Positions 6,743 to 13,258 of a stretch of 13,258 bases of DNA are shown here, in pieces. The notes beneath the pieces were generated by a model. That model saw only the letters and a list, made by a program, of their open reading frames with translations, did not search any database and had not been told where the DNA came from. The DNA is from CAYNWK01 sp964400875 (GTDB lineage Bacteria > Chloroflexota > Anaerolineae > Anaerolineales > UBA4823): contig CAYNWK010000117.1 of assembly GCA_964400875.1 (NCBI GenBank), positions 1 through 13,258 on the forward strand. The letters are read 5' to 3'. The translations under genes and the position numbers were made by a program. Each line of letters starts with the position of its first letter. Position 1 is the stretch's first letter.

Positions 6743-6771
6743 TTGACCGCATAATTCGCTAAGGCTACAAT
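6743..6771 (+). promoter_or_regulatory. Promoter for the GlyA-GcvT fusion operon
   Basis: TTGACC (5/6), a 17-bp spacer and TACAAT (5/6). Start would be near 6778, giving a leader of about 70 nt, too short for a tandem glycine riboswitch. The CT-rich tract at 6797-6820 in the leader has no clear structure. Confidence 0.7.
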
Positions 6772-6848
6772 TAATCCGCAATGGGCAATTCCGTTCTTAG
6801 TTTTCCCCTTTCAACCTCTCACAACTTCATACCCTCGAGGTGCACTTC

Positions 6849-9800
6849 ATGAGCGATTACCTGTTTCGTGGCTCGCTGGCCGATCTCGACCTAGCGGTCC
6901 ATGAGCTCGCCGAGCTAGAAGCCGAGCGCCAATACCGCAAGCTGATCCTGGTCCCCAGCGAGAGCTCCGCCCCGCAGGCGGTGCGTGAAGCTCTCAGCAC
7001 GTCTTTCCACAACGTTTACGCTGAAGGTTACCCCGACCAGGATACCCGCTGGATGGACGAAGATGAGATCCTGGATTACGCCACAAGGCTGGCGTATTAC
7101 CGCCGCTACAGCGACCCGCGCTACTACAAGGGCGTCGAGTACGTTGACATCCTCGAGCCGCTCGCCCGCCGGCGATGTGCTGAGACTTTCGCCGCCAATG
7201 GCGTCAGCGCCGATGATCTGTACGTTAACGTGCAGGCGCTCTCCGGCGCGCCGGCCAACAACGCCATCTACCACGCCTTGGTCGAGCCTGGCGAGACCAT
7301 CATGGGCATGAACTTGCTGCACGGTGGGCATCTCAGTCACGGCTCGCCGGTTAACCGTTCCGGAAAATTCTACAACGCCATCCATTACACCGTCGATCCC
7401 GAGACTGAAAAGATCGATTACGACGCCGTCCTGGCGCTGGCTAAGGAGACTCGGCCCAAGTTCATCATCGCCGGTTATTCTTCTTACCCCTGGTCGGTTG
7501 ACTGGTCACAGTTCCGCGCCATCGCTGACGAGGTTGGGGCTTACCTGTTTGCCGATATCGCCCATGTAGCCGGGCTGGTGGCGGCAGGGGTTTACCCCTC
7601 GCCGGTTGGCTTTGCCCACGTGATCACCTTCACTACCCACAAGTCGCTGTGCGGGCCGCGTGGCGCCTGCATCCTGACTTCGGACCCAGCCCTCTCGCGT
7701 AAAATCGATCGAGCGGTGTTCCCCGGCGAGCAAGGCGGGCCGCACGTCAACGTCTTCGCGGCTATGGCCGTGGCATTCAAGCTCGCCGGGACTGACCAGT
7801 TCAAGCAGCTGCAGACCCAAATCGTAGGGAATTGCGTGGCGCTGACAGACCGCCTGGCCGAACGCGGTTTCCGCATCCCCTTCGGCGGTACGGACACCCA
7901 TCTGACCAACCTGGACTGCCGCTCGGTGACTGGCCCGGACGGGGCGACCCTGAGCGGCGACCTGGCGGCCCGCATACTGGACATCGCCGGTATTGTGGTC
8001 AACCGCAACACCATCCCGGGCGACAAGTCCGCCGCCAACCCCTCCGGCATCCGCCTGGGAACCCCCTGGGTTACTCAGCGCGGCTTCGGTGAAAGCGAGA
8101 TCCTGGCGCTCGCCGACGTCATCGCCGACCTGCTGCAGTCCATCACGCCCTACAAGATCATGGGGCGGCGGGCGGAGGTCCAGCGCGCCAAGGTCGATTT
8201 CAAAGTCCTGGAGGAGGCTAAGCTGCGCACCCGCGACCTGGCACTCGAGGCGGGCATCGATTTTGATGCGCCTGAGCATGGTTACCCCCATTATTATTAC
8301 CTGGATGACGAACCAGTAGAGAGGGACGGCTGGGTCGCTTACGAAGCTAGTGGGGCAGTTGTGCGCGAATACCTCAACTTCGCCCTGAGCTGCGACGTAT
8401 CAGCGCTAAAGCCTGGTGAGAGCGTGGCGACCATCACCCACACACCGGATGGAAAGGTGGAAGGGGCGCTGACCTGCCTTTCCGCCTATCGTTTCTTGCT
8501 GAGCTTTCCGGCGGAGCAGGCCAGTCTCGCGGCTGCCTGGCTGCGTGACCTCTCCGATGGCTACGTCGCCGTCGACGAGGATATGCTGCGCAAGCTGCCT
8601 GGACCGGTCGTGGTGGCTGGTTCGAGCGCCCAACCGGTACGCAAATCCTTGGATGAGGCGCCGGCCCGCTCAGTCTCTCACGGTGAGGAAAAGCCTTATT
8701 TCATCGGCATCAACGTCGATCAAGGTGAGAGCCTGCCGGAATTCCACTGGAAGGAGCGAGAAATCGAGCTGCGCCGCACCCCGGTGTATGCAGTCCACCA
8801 GAAATTAGGCGCTAAGCTGATCCCCTTCGCCGGCTGGGAGATGCCGGTTTGGTACACATCCGTGATCGAAGAGCACCTCGCCGTGCGCCAGGCTGCCGGC
8901 TTGTTCGACGTCGCCCACATGGGCGTCTACCAGGCTGAAGGACCGGAGGCCATGGCTTTCCTGGACAGCGTGGTGGGCAACGACATCGCCAACCTGGGTG
9001 TTGGGGAATCGCTGTACACTCATTTTCTCGACCCCGACGCCAACGTCATCGACGATTTGCTGGTCTATCGCCGCGGCGTTGAAAAATACCTGGTCGTAGT
9101 CAACGCCTCGAATGATGACAAGGACTGGGCCTGGCTGCAAGCCGTCATCTCCGGCGATGTGAAGGTGGACAACCAGCACCCGTGGGCTCGTGCTTTCGGC
9201 CGCGGCGTGAGCTTGCGCAACCTGCGCGACCCCAAGGAAGGCTCCGAAATGCGCGTCGACATCGCCTTGCAGGGGCCTCGCGCCCGAGATATCTTGTTGG
9301 CGATGGGCTGCGATGATCTTACCCGGAACCGCATCCTGGGGATGAAGCGCACCCAGGTGCGTGAGGGTACGTTCGGCGGCTTCGACTTAATCATTTCCCG
9401 TACCGGCTACACCGGCGAGAAGATGGCCTTCGAGCTGTTCGTGCACCCGAACAGGGCTGCGGCTCTGTTCGAAGCTTTGCTCGCCGCCGGGGAGCCTTTC
9501 GGGCTCAAGCCCTGCGGCTTGGGGGCGCGCGATTCACTGCGCACCGAGGCCGGGTTGCCCTTGTATGGGCACGAGATGGGCGGCGAGCTCAACCTGGGCG
9601 TGGCTGCGGCCGGGTTTGGCGCATACGTCAAGACCTACAAACCCTGGTTCATCGGCCGGGACGCATACCTGGAGCAGGATCGAGCCCGGAACGGGGAGGT
9701 GGTGCGCTTCCGCTTCACAGAGAAAGGTGTGCGCATGGCCCACCTGGGTGACCCGGTGATCGATAAACGCGGCCGTGTGGTCGGCGTGGTGACCAGCTGC

Positions 9801-9989
9801 GCGGTGGACAGCGAAAGCTTTCTCACCGGGCAAGCCTACCTGGATTTCAAGAATCAGGCGCCGGGGACTCAGGTCTACATTTACCAGAGCGCTTCGGACA
9901 AAATCGGCAAAGCGCCCGCGGAGTTGGCGACGGGAGACAGGGTTGTCCTTCCCACTCCGGCTGTCGTCCTTAGCCGGTTTCCGAAGTAA
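6849..9989 (+). CDS. glyA-gcvT: GlyA-GcvT fusion: serine hydroxymethyltransferase + aminomethyltransferase
   Basis: A 1046-residue bifunctional folate enzyme, numbered here from ATG 6849. GAGGTG lies six bases before this ATG, whereas the in-frame GTG at 6840 has no ribosome site. Residues 1-430 are SHMT (serine + THF to glycine + 5,10-methylene-THF). They show YAEGYP with E59, FADIAHVAGL with D236 for the PLP ring nitrogen, THKSLCGPRG with Schiff-base K265, GEQGGPH, and SGIRLGTP with carboxylate-binding R402. Residues 66-91 are an insertion absent from standard SHMT. Residues about 494-597 are a diverged GcvT-like half domain. Residues about 642-1046 are GcvT, with FAGWEMPVWY, GLFDVAHMG, the folate-site VIDDLLVYR (D735/D736), ALQGPRA, RTGYTGE and GLGARDSLRTEAGLPLYG. 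Single SHMT is about 415 residues and GcvT about 365, so extra length is real. No GcvH or GcvP gene is nearby. Confidence 0.93.
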   Translation: MSDYLFRGSLADLDLAVHELAELEAERQYRKLILVPSESSAPQAVREALSTSFHNVYAEGYPDQDTRWMDEDEILDYATRLAYYRRYSDPRYYKGVEYVDILEPLARRRCAETFAANGVSADDLYVNVQALSGAPANNAIYHALVEPGETIMGMNLLHGGHLSHGSPVNRSGKFYNAIHYTVDPETEKIDYDAVLALAKETRPKFIIAGYSSYPWSVDWSQFRAIADEVGAYLFADIAHVAGLVAAGVYPSPVGFAHVITFTTHKSLCGPRGACILTSDPALSRKIDRAVFPGEQGGPHVNVFAAMAVAFKLAGTDQFKQLQTQIVGNCVALTDRLAERGFRIPFGGTDTHLTNLDCRSVTGPDGATLSGDLAARILDIAGIVVNRNTIPGDKSAANPSGIRLGTPWVTQRGFGESEILALADVIADLLQSITPYKIMGRRAEVQRAKVDFKVLEEAKLRTRDLALEAGIDFDAPEHGYPHYYYLDDEPVERDGWVAYEASGAVVREYLNFALSCDVSALKPGESVATITHTPDGKVEGALTCLSAYRFLLSFPAEQASLAAAWLRDLSDGYVAVDEDMLRKLPGPVVVAGSSAQPVRKSLDEAPARSVSHGEEKPYFIGINVDQGESLPEFHWKEREIELRRTPVYAVHQKLGAKLIPFAGWEMPVWYTSVIEEHLAVRQAAGLFDVAHMGVYQAEGPEAMAFLDSVVGNDIANLGVGESLYTHFLDPDANVIDDLLVYRRGVEKYLVVVNASNDDKDWAWLQAVISGDVKVDNQHPWARAFGRGVSLRNLRDPKEGSEMRVDIALQGPRARDILLAMGCDDLTRNRILGMKRTQVREGTFGGFDLIISRTGYTGEKMAFELFVHPNRAAALFEALLAAGEPFGLKPCGLGARDSLRTEAGLPLYGHEMGGELNLGVAAAGFGAYVKTYKPWFIGRDAYLEQDRARNGEVVRFRFTEKGVRMAHLGDPVIDKRGRVVGVVTSCAVDSESFLTGQAYLDFKNQAPGTQVYIYQSASDKIGKAPAELATGDRVVLPTPAVVLSRFPK
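8331..8642 (+). other. Cryptic GcvT-like half module inside the fusion
   Basis: Residues about 494-597 of the fusion align by eye with the first GcvT subdomain of the same protein (about 668-770). ASGAVVREYLNF matches AEGPEAMAFLDS; DVSALKPGESVA matches DIANLGVGESLY; TPDGKVEGALTCL matches DPDANVIDDLLVY; AAAWLRDLSDGYVAVD matches WAWLQAVISGDVKVD. The catalytic Asp pair of GcvT is EG here, so this copy is probably non-catalytic. It has no equivalent of the second GcvT subdomain. Confidence 0.7.
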
Positions 9990-10005
9990 ATTAACAGGGA
10001 TTTCG

Positions 10006-10034
10006 TTGGGCAGCGGGCAACTCCGACTGCCCAA
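10006..10034 (+). other. Intercistronic hairpin between glyA-gcvT and the aminotransferase
   Basis: TTGGGCAG and CTGCCCAA form a perfect 8-bp stem with a 13-nt loop, followed by TTTCATT. It ends 14 bp before the aminotransferase Shine-Dalgarno. The T-run is poor, so partial termination or 3'-end protection of the upstream message is more likely than a full stop. Confidence 0.55.
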
Positions 10035-10058
10035 TTTCATTCTAATCAAGGAGAAAGA

Positions 10059-11294
10059 ATGCACACACCCTGGGATCAGCGATACGCACAAAGGACGCAG
10101 CGAATGAGCAGCTCAGCGATCCGCGAACTGTTGAAGTTGACCGAGAGACCGGATATCATTTCGTTTGCGGGGGGGCTGCCTGCGCCAGAGGTTTTCCCTG
10201 TGGAAGCCTTCGAAGCGGCCTGCCAGCGGGTGCTGCGCGATCACGGCGCCCAGGCTTTGCAATACAGCACCACCGAGGGTTTCCTGCCTTTGCGCGAGAT
10301 GATCGCCCGGCATACCCGCCGCTACGGTATTGAAGTTACCGCCGAGAACATCTTGATCACCTCGGGTTCCCAACAGGCCCTGGATCTGATCGGCAAGGTT
10401 TTCATCAACCCAGGCGACCGCATCCTGGTTGAAGCGCCGACCTATCTGGGCGCCATCCAGGCTTGGACCGCCTACGGCGCGGAGTTCATCAGCGTACCGG
10501 TGGATCAGGATGGAATGGATACCGATGCTCTCGAAGAGGCCCTGCGTGCCGGCCCGAAGTTCATCTACGTGCTGCCGAACTTCCAAAATCCAACCGGCGT
10601 GACCCTCTCTAAGCCGCGCAGGCTGCAGCTGATCGAACTCGCCGACCGTTACGGCGTGCCCATCGTGGAGGATGATCCCTATGGGCAGCTCCGTTATGAA
10701 GGCGATCACCTTCCGGCTGTGGTCGTATTGGATGGGGATTTCCGGGATAATTGTGACGATTGCTACCGTGGCAACGTGATTTACCTGAGCACGTTTTCCA
10801 AGATTCTGGCGCCAGGTTTGCGCTTAGCCTGGGTTGTCGCGCCACCGGAGGTCATCCGCAAGCTGGTGCAGGCCAAGCAAGGCGCCGACCTGCACACATC
10901 GACCTTCACCCAGATGGTCGCCTTCCAGGTCTCCAGCGGTGGTTTCCTTGACGAGCACGTCAGGCTGATCCGCCAGGTGTACCGGGAACGGCGGGACGTG
11001 ATGTTGGCTGAAATGGACAGCTGCTTCCCAACTGAGGTGCATTGGACCAAGCCGGCCGGCGGTTTGTTTATGTGGGGGGTTTTGCCCGAGTATCTGCAGT
11101 CTTCCGAGGTCCTGAAGACTGCCGTCGAAAACAAGGTTGCATTTGTGCCCGGCGCGCCCTTTTATCCATCCGGCGGGGGGCATAACACGATGCGCCTCAA
11201 CTTCTCCAACGCCAAACCGGAGGACATCCGCATCGGCATCCACCGCCTGGGAGAGGTTTTGCGCCAGAGGATCGGCGTAAAAGTCGCCGCCTGA
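10059..11294 (+). CDS. PLP-dependent aminotransferase, class I/II, LysN-like
   Basis: A 411-residue cytoplasmic fold-type I transaminase. The start PDIISFAGGLPAPEVFP (31-47) is characteristic of the 2-aminoadipate/aromatic/branched-chain transaminases related to LysN and to the C-terminal domain of MocR. PLP-site residues are visible: TSGSQQALDLIGK (101-113), N177-P-T-G180, EDDPYGQLRY (204-213), STFSK with Schiff-base K248, APGLRLAW, and MRLNFS with R379 for the substrate carboxylate. A small insertion before the lysine carries a CxxC pair (C232, C235), unusual for the family. ATG 10059 has AAGGAG at 10048-10053. It follows the GlyA-GcvT gene by 69 bp with no promoter seen, so co-transcription is likely. 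That hints at amino-acid turnover feeding serine/glycine, but its amino donor is unknown. Confidence 0.9.
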   Translation: MHTPWDQRYAQRTQRMSSSAIRELLKLTERPDIISFAGGLPAPEVFPVEAFEAACQRVLRDHGAQALQYSTTEGFLPLREMIARHTRRYGIEVTAENILITSGSQQALDLIGKVFINPGDRILVEAPTYLGAIQAWTAYGAEFISVPVDQDGMDTDALEEALRAGPKFIYVLPNFQNPTGVTLSKPRRLQLIELADRYGVPIVEDDPYGQLRYEGDHLPAVVVLDGDFRDNCDDCYRGNVIYLSTFSKILAPGLRLAWVVAPPEVIRKLVQAKQGADLHTSTFTQMVAFQVSSGGFLDEHVRLIRQVYRERRDVMLAEMDSCFPTEVHWTKPAGGLFMWGVLPEYLQSSEVLKTAVENKVAFVPGAPFYPSGGGHNTMRLNFSNAKPEDIRIGIHRLGEVLRQRIGVKVAA

Positions 11295-11320
11295 CCGCCT
11301 TTTCAGTCGAGGATTACTAT

Positions 11321-11357
11321 GGAGTTCTCAGCCAGAATGAGTCTGGCTGAGAACTCC
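11321..11357. terminator. Perfect 16-bp hairpin between converging genes
   Basis: GGAGTTCTCAGCCAGA pairs base for base with TCTGGCTGAGAACTCC around a 5-nt loop (ATGAG). It begins 26 bp after the aminotransferase stop and ends 4 bp beyond the Nudix stop, so it can serve both strands. Neither side has a long T-run (TGGTTTAAATT on plus). Confidence 0.75.
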
Positions 11358-11361
11358 TGGT

Positions 11362-11805
11362 TTAAATTCGGTCGATAAGGTTTTTGGCCTTCAGGATTAC
11401 ATTTTTCTCGTTTTCGAAGGCCAGCATCGCATGCGCCTGGTCGATCTCCACCCAGCGCGCTTCCATGACCTCCTGGTCGTGTTCGTCCGGAGCTCCGGAC
11501 ACGTAGCGCATTAAGTAAAATTTGACGAATTTATGCACGCGCTGCTGCCTACCGCGCTTCGTGACATAGAACCAGTAATCGATCTCGTCGATCGGCGCGA
11601 GCAGTTCGGTTTTAATCCCGGCCTCCTCGGAGACCTCTCGTTGTGCGGCTTCTTCGGAGGTTTCATGCTCGTACACCCGGCCCTTGGGCAGCTGCCAGCG
11701 CCGCTCTTCCCCAACCGAAATTAAAGCCACCTCCGCGGCTCCACCCACCATGCGGAAGGCCGCGCCACCGGCTGAGACTTGCGTAATAGTGTTGATCTCT
11801 CCCAC
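11362..11805 (-). CDS. Nudix hydrolase
   Basis: A 147-residue soluble pyrophosphohydrolase of the Nudix superfamily, which cleaves X-linked nucleoside diphosphates with Mg2+. The full Nudix box GX5EX7REUXEEXGU is present at residues 42-64 (G42, E48, R56, E57, E60, E61, G63). It follows the usual N-terminal strand SAGGAAFRM and the lead-in WQLPKGRV. Candidate substrates are diadenosine polyphosphates, ADP-ribose or oxidised nucleotides; WQLPKG is common in the MutT/Ap4A-type group, but substrate is not set by this box. Translation is taken from GTG 11805, since an in-frame stop lies upstream and no ATG occurs before the domain. No Shine-Dalgarno is evident, and a palindromic IS-like remnant lies only 27 bp upstream. 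FKBP lies upstream on the same strand. Confidence 0.92.
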   Translation of the reverse strand: MGEINTITQVSAGGAAFRMVGGAAEVALISVGEERRWQLPKGRVYEHETSEEAAQREVSEEAGIKTELLAPIDEIDYWFYVTKRGRQQRVHKFVKFYLMRYVSGAPDEHDQEVMEARWVEIDQAHAMLAFENEKNVILKAKNLIDRI

Positions 11806-11831
11806 AATAACTTCGCGTCCAGATGATATTC

Positions 11832-11888
11832 TTAGGAGTTACGCAGTTCAAGGGGGCCCCAACCCTCCTCCAAATGTGTAAGTCCTAA
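11832..11888. mobile_element. 57-bp IS-end/MITE-like palindromic remnant
   Basis: The two ends are 25-bp inverted repeats identical at 19 positions: TTAGGAGTTACGCAGTTCAA(GGGGG) inward from 11832 and TTAGGACTTACACATTTGGA(GGAGG) inward from 11888 on the other strand. Only 7 bp (CCCCAAC) lie between them. TTC flanks both sides (11829-11831 and 11889-11891), a possible 3-bp target duplication. There is no room for a transposase, so this is either a MITE or two abutted insertion-sequence ends left after internal deletion. Confidence 0.6.
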
Positions 11889-11896
11889 TTCTCTGA

Positions 11897-12370
11897 TTAT
11901 TGGATATCCAGCAGTTCAACTTCGAAGATCAGTGTGGCGTTGGGTGGGATCAACCCGCCGCCCGCGCCGCTTGCGCCGTAAGCTTTGTCCGAGGGGATGG
12001 TCAGCCGGCGCACCCCTCCGACCTGCATCCCGATCAATCCTTCATCCCACCCGGCGATCACGTCTCCCTGGCCCAGTGTAAACGTGAAGGGTTGGCCGCG
12101 GTCCCGGGAAGAGTCAAACTGGGTGCCGTCCTGCAGCCAGCCTGTGTAATGTACGCTGATCGTGTCACCCGCCTGGGCAGCGGGACCCTCGCCGACCTGC
12201 AGGTCTTCGATCTGCAAGGTCGCGCTTTGACTTCCTGCATTGAGCTGGTAAAAAATGAAGGCTAGCGCCGCGATCAGCAGCACGACTGCGGCCACGACGA
12301 TTAACCTTTGACGCTGTTGTTTTGCAGCGCGTGCCGCCCGGCGTTCTTCGCGTGTGGTTTTTGCCATCAT
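11897..12370 (-). CDS. Membrane-anchored FKBP-type peptidyl-prolyl isomerase
   Basis: A 157-residue prolyl cis-trans isomerase. A basic N-terminus (KTTREERRAARAAKQQRQR, 4-22) precedes one membrane helix (about 23-42), so the enzyme is probably held at the outer face of the membrane, where it would help exported proteins fold. The FKBP domain spans about 52-157 and keeps every usual pocket residue: Y75 in VHYTGW, F85-D86 in QFDSSRDR, F96/F98, V104-I105, W108 in AGWDEGL, Y131 in KAYGASG, and F149 near the end. It resembles human FKBP12 closely. Tandem ATGs at 12370 and 12367 follow GGAG; either may be used. It has a strong promoter and a leader hairpin that could attenuate it. Confidence 0.94.
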   Translation of the reverse strand: MMAKTTREERRAARAAKQQRQRLIVVAAVVLLIAALAFIFYQLNAGSQSATLQIEDLQVGEGPAAQAGDTISVHYTGWLQDGTQFDSSRDRGQPFTFTLGQGDVIAGWDEGLIGMQVGGVRRLTIPSDKAYGASGAGGGLIPPNATLIFEVELLDIQ

Positions 12371-12380
12371 CTGTTCTCCG

Positions 12381-12429
12381 AAAAAGGGGGTAGTTAGTCG
12401 GACGAAGCCTGACCAAACACCCCCTTTTT
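12381..12429 (-). promoter_or_regulatory. Attenuator-like hairpin in the FKBP leader
   Basis: On the minus strand AAAAAGGGGG pairs perfectly with CCCCCTTTTT over 10 bp across a 29-nt loop that itself folds at GTCAGG/TCCGAC around CTTCG. The T5 run directly follows the C5 arm, as in intrinsic terminators, and the structure ends 4 bp before the GGAG ribosome site. The predicted FKBP promoter lies upstream, so its transcript must pass through. It could also end the upstream aldehyde-dehydrogenase-like transcript. Confidence 0.55.
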
Positions 12430-12466
12430 TTCCTCAAGTGGATAAGTTCTAAGCTCAAGAATATGA

Positions 12467-12486
12467 GGCGCTATTATACGCGCCTC
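12467..12486. repeat. Inverted repeat around the FKBP -10 element
   Basis: A 7-bp GC-rich dyad, GAGGCGC/GCGCCTC, brackets a TATAAT-containing loop right after the aldehyde-dehydrogenase-like stop codon. It could be a 3'-end hairpin for that gene or a protein-binding site over the FKBP promoter. No T-run follows. Confidence 0.45.
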
Positions 12487-12501
12487 GATCTCAGCTGACA
12501 A
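12473..12501 (-). promoter_or_regulatory. Near-consensus promoter for FKBP
   Basis: On the minus strand TTGTCA (5/6), a 17-bp spacer and TATAAT (6/6). The -35 and part of the spacer lie over the end of the aldehyde-dehydrogenase-like gene. Start near 12466 gives a leader of about 95 nt containing the C5T5 hairpin. Confidence 0.75.
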
Positions 12502-13258
12502 GCAGTTTTCCACGCGTCAAACACAACAGGTAGTCGTTGCCCTCGTGCAGGAACGGGATCAGCGTGCTGGTTGGCCGGTCGATCAGCACGGTGTGGGCCC
12601 GAACCCTGGCGACGGCCTCCGCTAGATGGGCTGTGCCCACCCGGTGGAAAGAAACCGCCAGCCTGGGAATCTCTCCGGTGAACCTGTTGATCGCCTCCAC
12701 CGCCGTGATGAGATCCGGGCACCGACGCACGGCGAGCGTGTAAGCCGGGATCTCCTGGCTGAAGAACTCGCCAGCCCCATCTTGACTGGCGACCAGCACA
12801 GGCCGGGCTTGAATGGGGGAGAGCCGTTCACCGCCGTACGCCTCCAAGTCGAGGCGATACTTCCGCAGCAAATCACCCAAATAATCCAGATAGCGCGGAT
12901 CGATATAACCGACCTGGGTCTCCGGGTCGCGCGGGTCGCCGGTCCTGAGGGAGGCCAGGAATTCGGCAGCCTGCCGGATCCAGCGCTCGTCGCTCAGCGC
13001 CATGACCGATTTGGTCGCCGTGCACACGATTGAATACGCGGTGCTTTCGTATAGCCATTCTCCCAAGAGGTCATCGAACCCGCCTCCCACCACCGCAGCG
13101 CAGTTGCCGCTCTCGTGGCGCAGCACATGCTTGCCCTGGAAATGGTCGCGAATCTCCCCGCCCTCACCCGGCTCGAAGCGCAGCGTCCGGTCGATGCTCT
13201 CCGCGGGGCCGAAGGTCCACACGATGCTGGCCGCATCGACCACCTTGAAATGTTTTCT
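12491..13258 (-). CDS. Aldehyde-dehydrogenase-superfamily protein, C-terminal part (start beyond window)
   Basis: About 255 residues are visible; the frame is open to the right edge, so the NAD(P)-binding N-terminal half lies outside. An internal GTG at 13243 is unlikely to be the start, because homology-like sequence runs through it. Landmarks match the catalytic half of ALDH enzymes: HESGNCAAVV, where E at about visible residue 49 sits where the general base of ELGG lies; SIVCTATKSV with C at about 79 as the thiol nucleophile; LRTGDPRDPETQVG near 104-117, matching the GDPLDPxTxxG turn; and FSQEIPAYTLAV near 166-177, where EIFGPVL is usual. The family oxidises aldehydes or reduces acyl groups; the diverged motifs could also fit an acyl-CoA/acyl-phosphate reductase. 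FKBP downstream has its own promoter, so it is not necessarily in the same operon. Confidence 0.75.
   Translation of the reverse strand, partial: RKHFKVVDAASIVWTFGPAESIDRTLRFEPGEGGEIRDHFQGKHVLRHESGNCAAVVGGGFDDLLGEWLYESTAYSIVCTATKSVMALSDERWIRQAAEFLASLRTGDPRDPETQVGYIDPRYLDYLGDLLRKYRLDLEAYGGERLSPIQARPVLVASQDGAGEFFSQEIPAYTLAVRRCPDLITAVEAINRFTGEIPRLAVSFHRVGTAHLAEAVARVRAHTVLIDRPTSTLIPFLHEGNDYLLCLTRGKLLVS

Noticed and set aside
6772..6848. Glycine riboswitch before the GlyA-GcvT gene
   Set aside because: The predicted leader is about 70 nt, has no visible aptamer core and no clear hairpin, so it is too short for the known glycine class.
6840..6848. GTG start at 6840 for the GlyA-GcvT fusion
   Set aside because: GAGGTG overlaps that GTG and is correctly spaced (6 nt) for the ATG at 6849 instead.
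7506..8291. Long minus-strand open frame opposite the SHMT domain
   Set aside because: It is antisense to conserved SHMT motifs and owes its length to high GC; the product has no recognisable domain.

Overview
The window looks like a piece of a bacterial chromosome from Chloroflexota, most likely the Anaerolineae/Caldilineae side. This placement is inference. It rests on the Thr-Pro-Thr hexapeptide linker behind two membrane helices, the Pro/Thr-rich lipoprotein linker, the secreted beta-protein ending in an FLPV-type tail, and the very GC-rich long fused enzyme beside AT-richer small genes. No phage, CRISPR, toxin-antitoxin or defence island is visible.

Layout, left to right. Positions 1-2358 are on the minus strand: a membrane protein with a TPT-repeat stalk (cut by the left edge), a fumarylacetoacetate-hydrolase-family enzyme, and a MurR/RpiR-type sugar-phosphate-sensing regulator that probably forms an operon with the hydrolase and controls itself through a 17-bp perfect palindrome. 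Positions 2359-5953 are an AT-richer plus-strand stretch: a secreted or lipid-anchored class-C-beta-lactamase-like serine hydrolase, tRNA-Val(TAC) with its own promoter and leader hairpin, a small SnoaL/NTF2-like protein, and a secreted beta-rich protein with a near-consensus promoter and a strong intrinsic terminator. Positions 6128-6709 hold an unrecognised five-helix membrane protein.

The centrepiece is 6849-11294. It holds a single 1046-residue protein that fuses serine hydroxymethyltransferase (GlyA) to the glycine-cleavage aminomethyltransferase (GcvT), followed 69 bp later by a LysN-like PLP aminotransferase. Both fused activities exchange one-carbon units with tetrahydrofolate and meet at glycine/serine, so the fusion may couple 5,10-methylene-THF formation and use. 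Between the two enzymes lies a third, diverged half-GcvT-like module that I could align by eye to the first GcvT subdomain of the same protein. This is the most unusual item in the window.

Positions 11321-13258 are on the minus strand: a Nudix hydrolase, a 57-bp imperfect palindrome that looks like two joined insertion-sequence ends, a membrane-anchored FKBP-type prolyl isomerase with a strong promoter and an attenuator-like leader hairpin, and the C-terminal part of an aldehyde-dehydrogenase-superfamily protein cut by the right edge. A perfect 16-bp hairpin separates the converging aminotransferase and Nudix genes.
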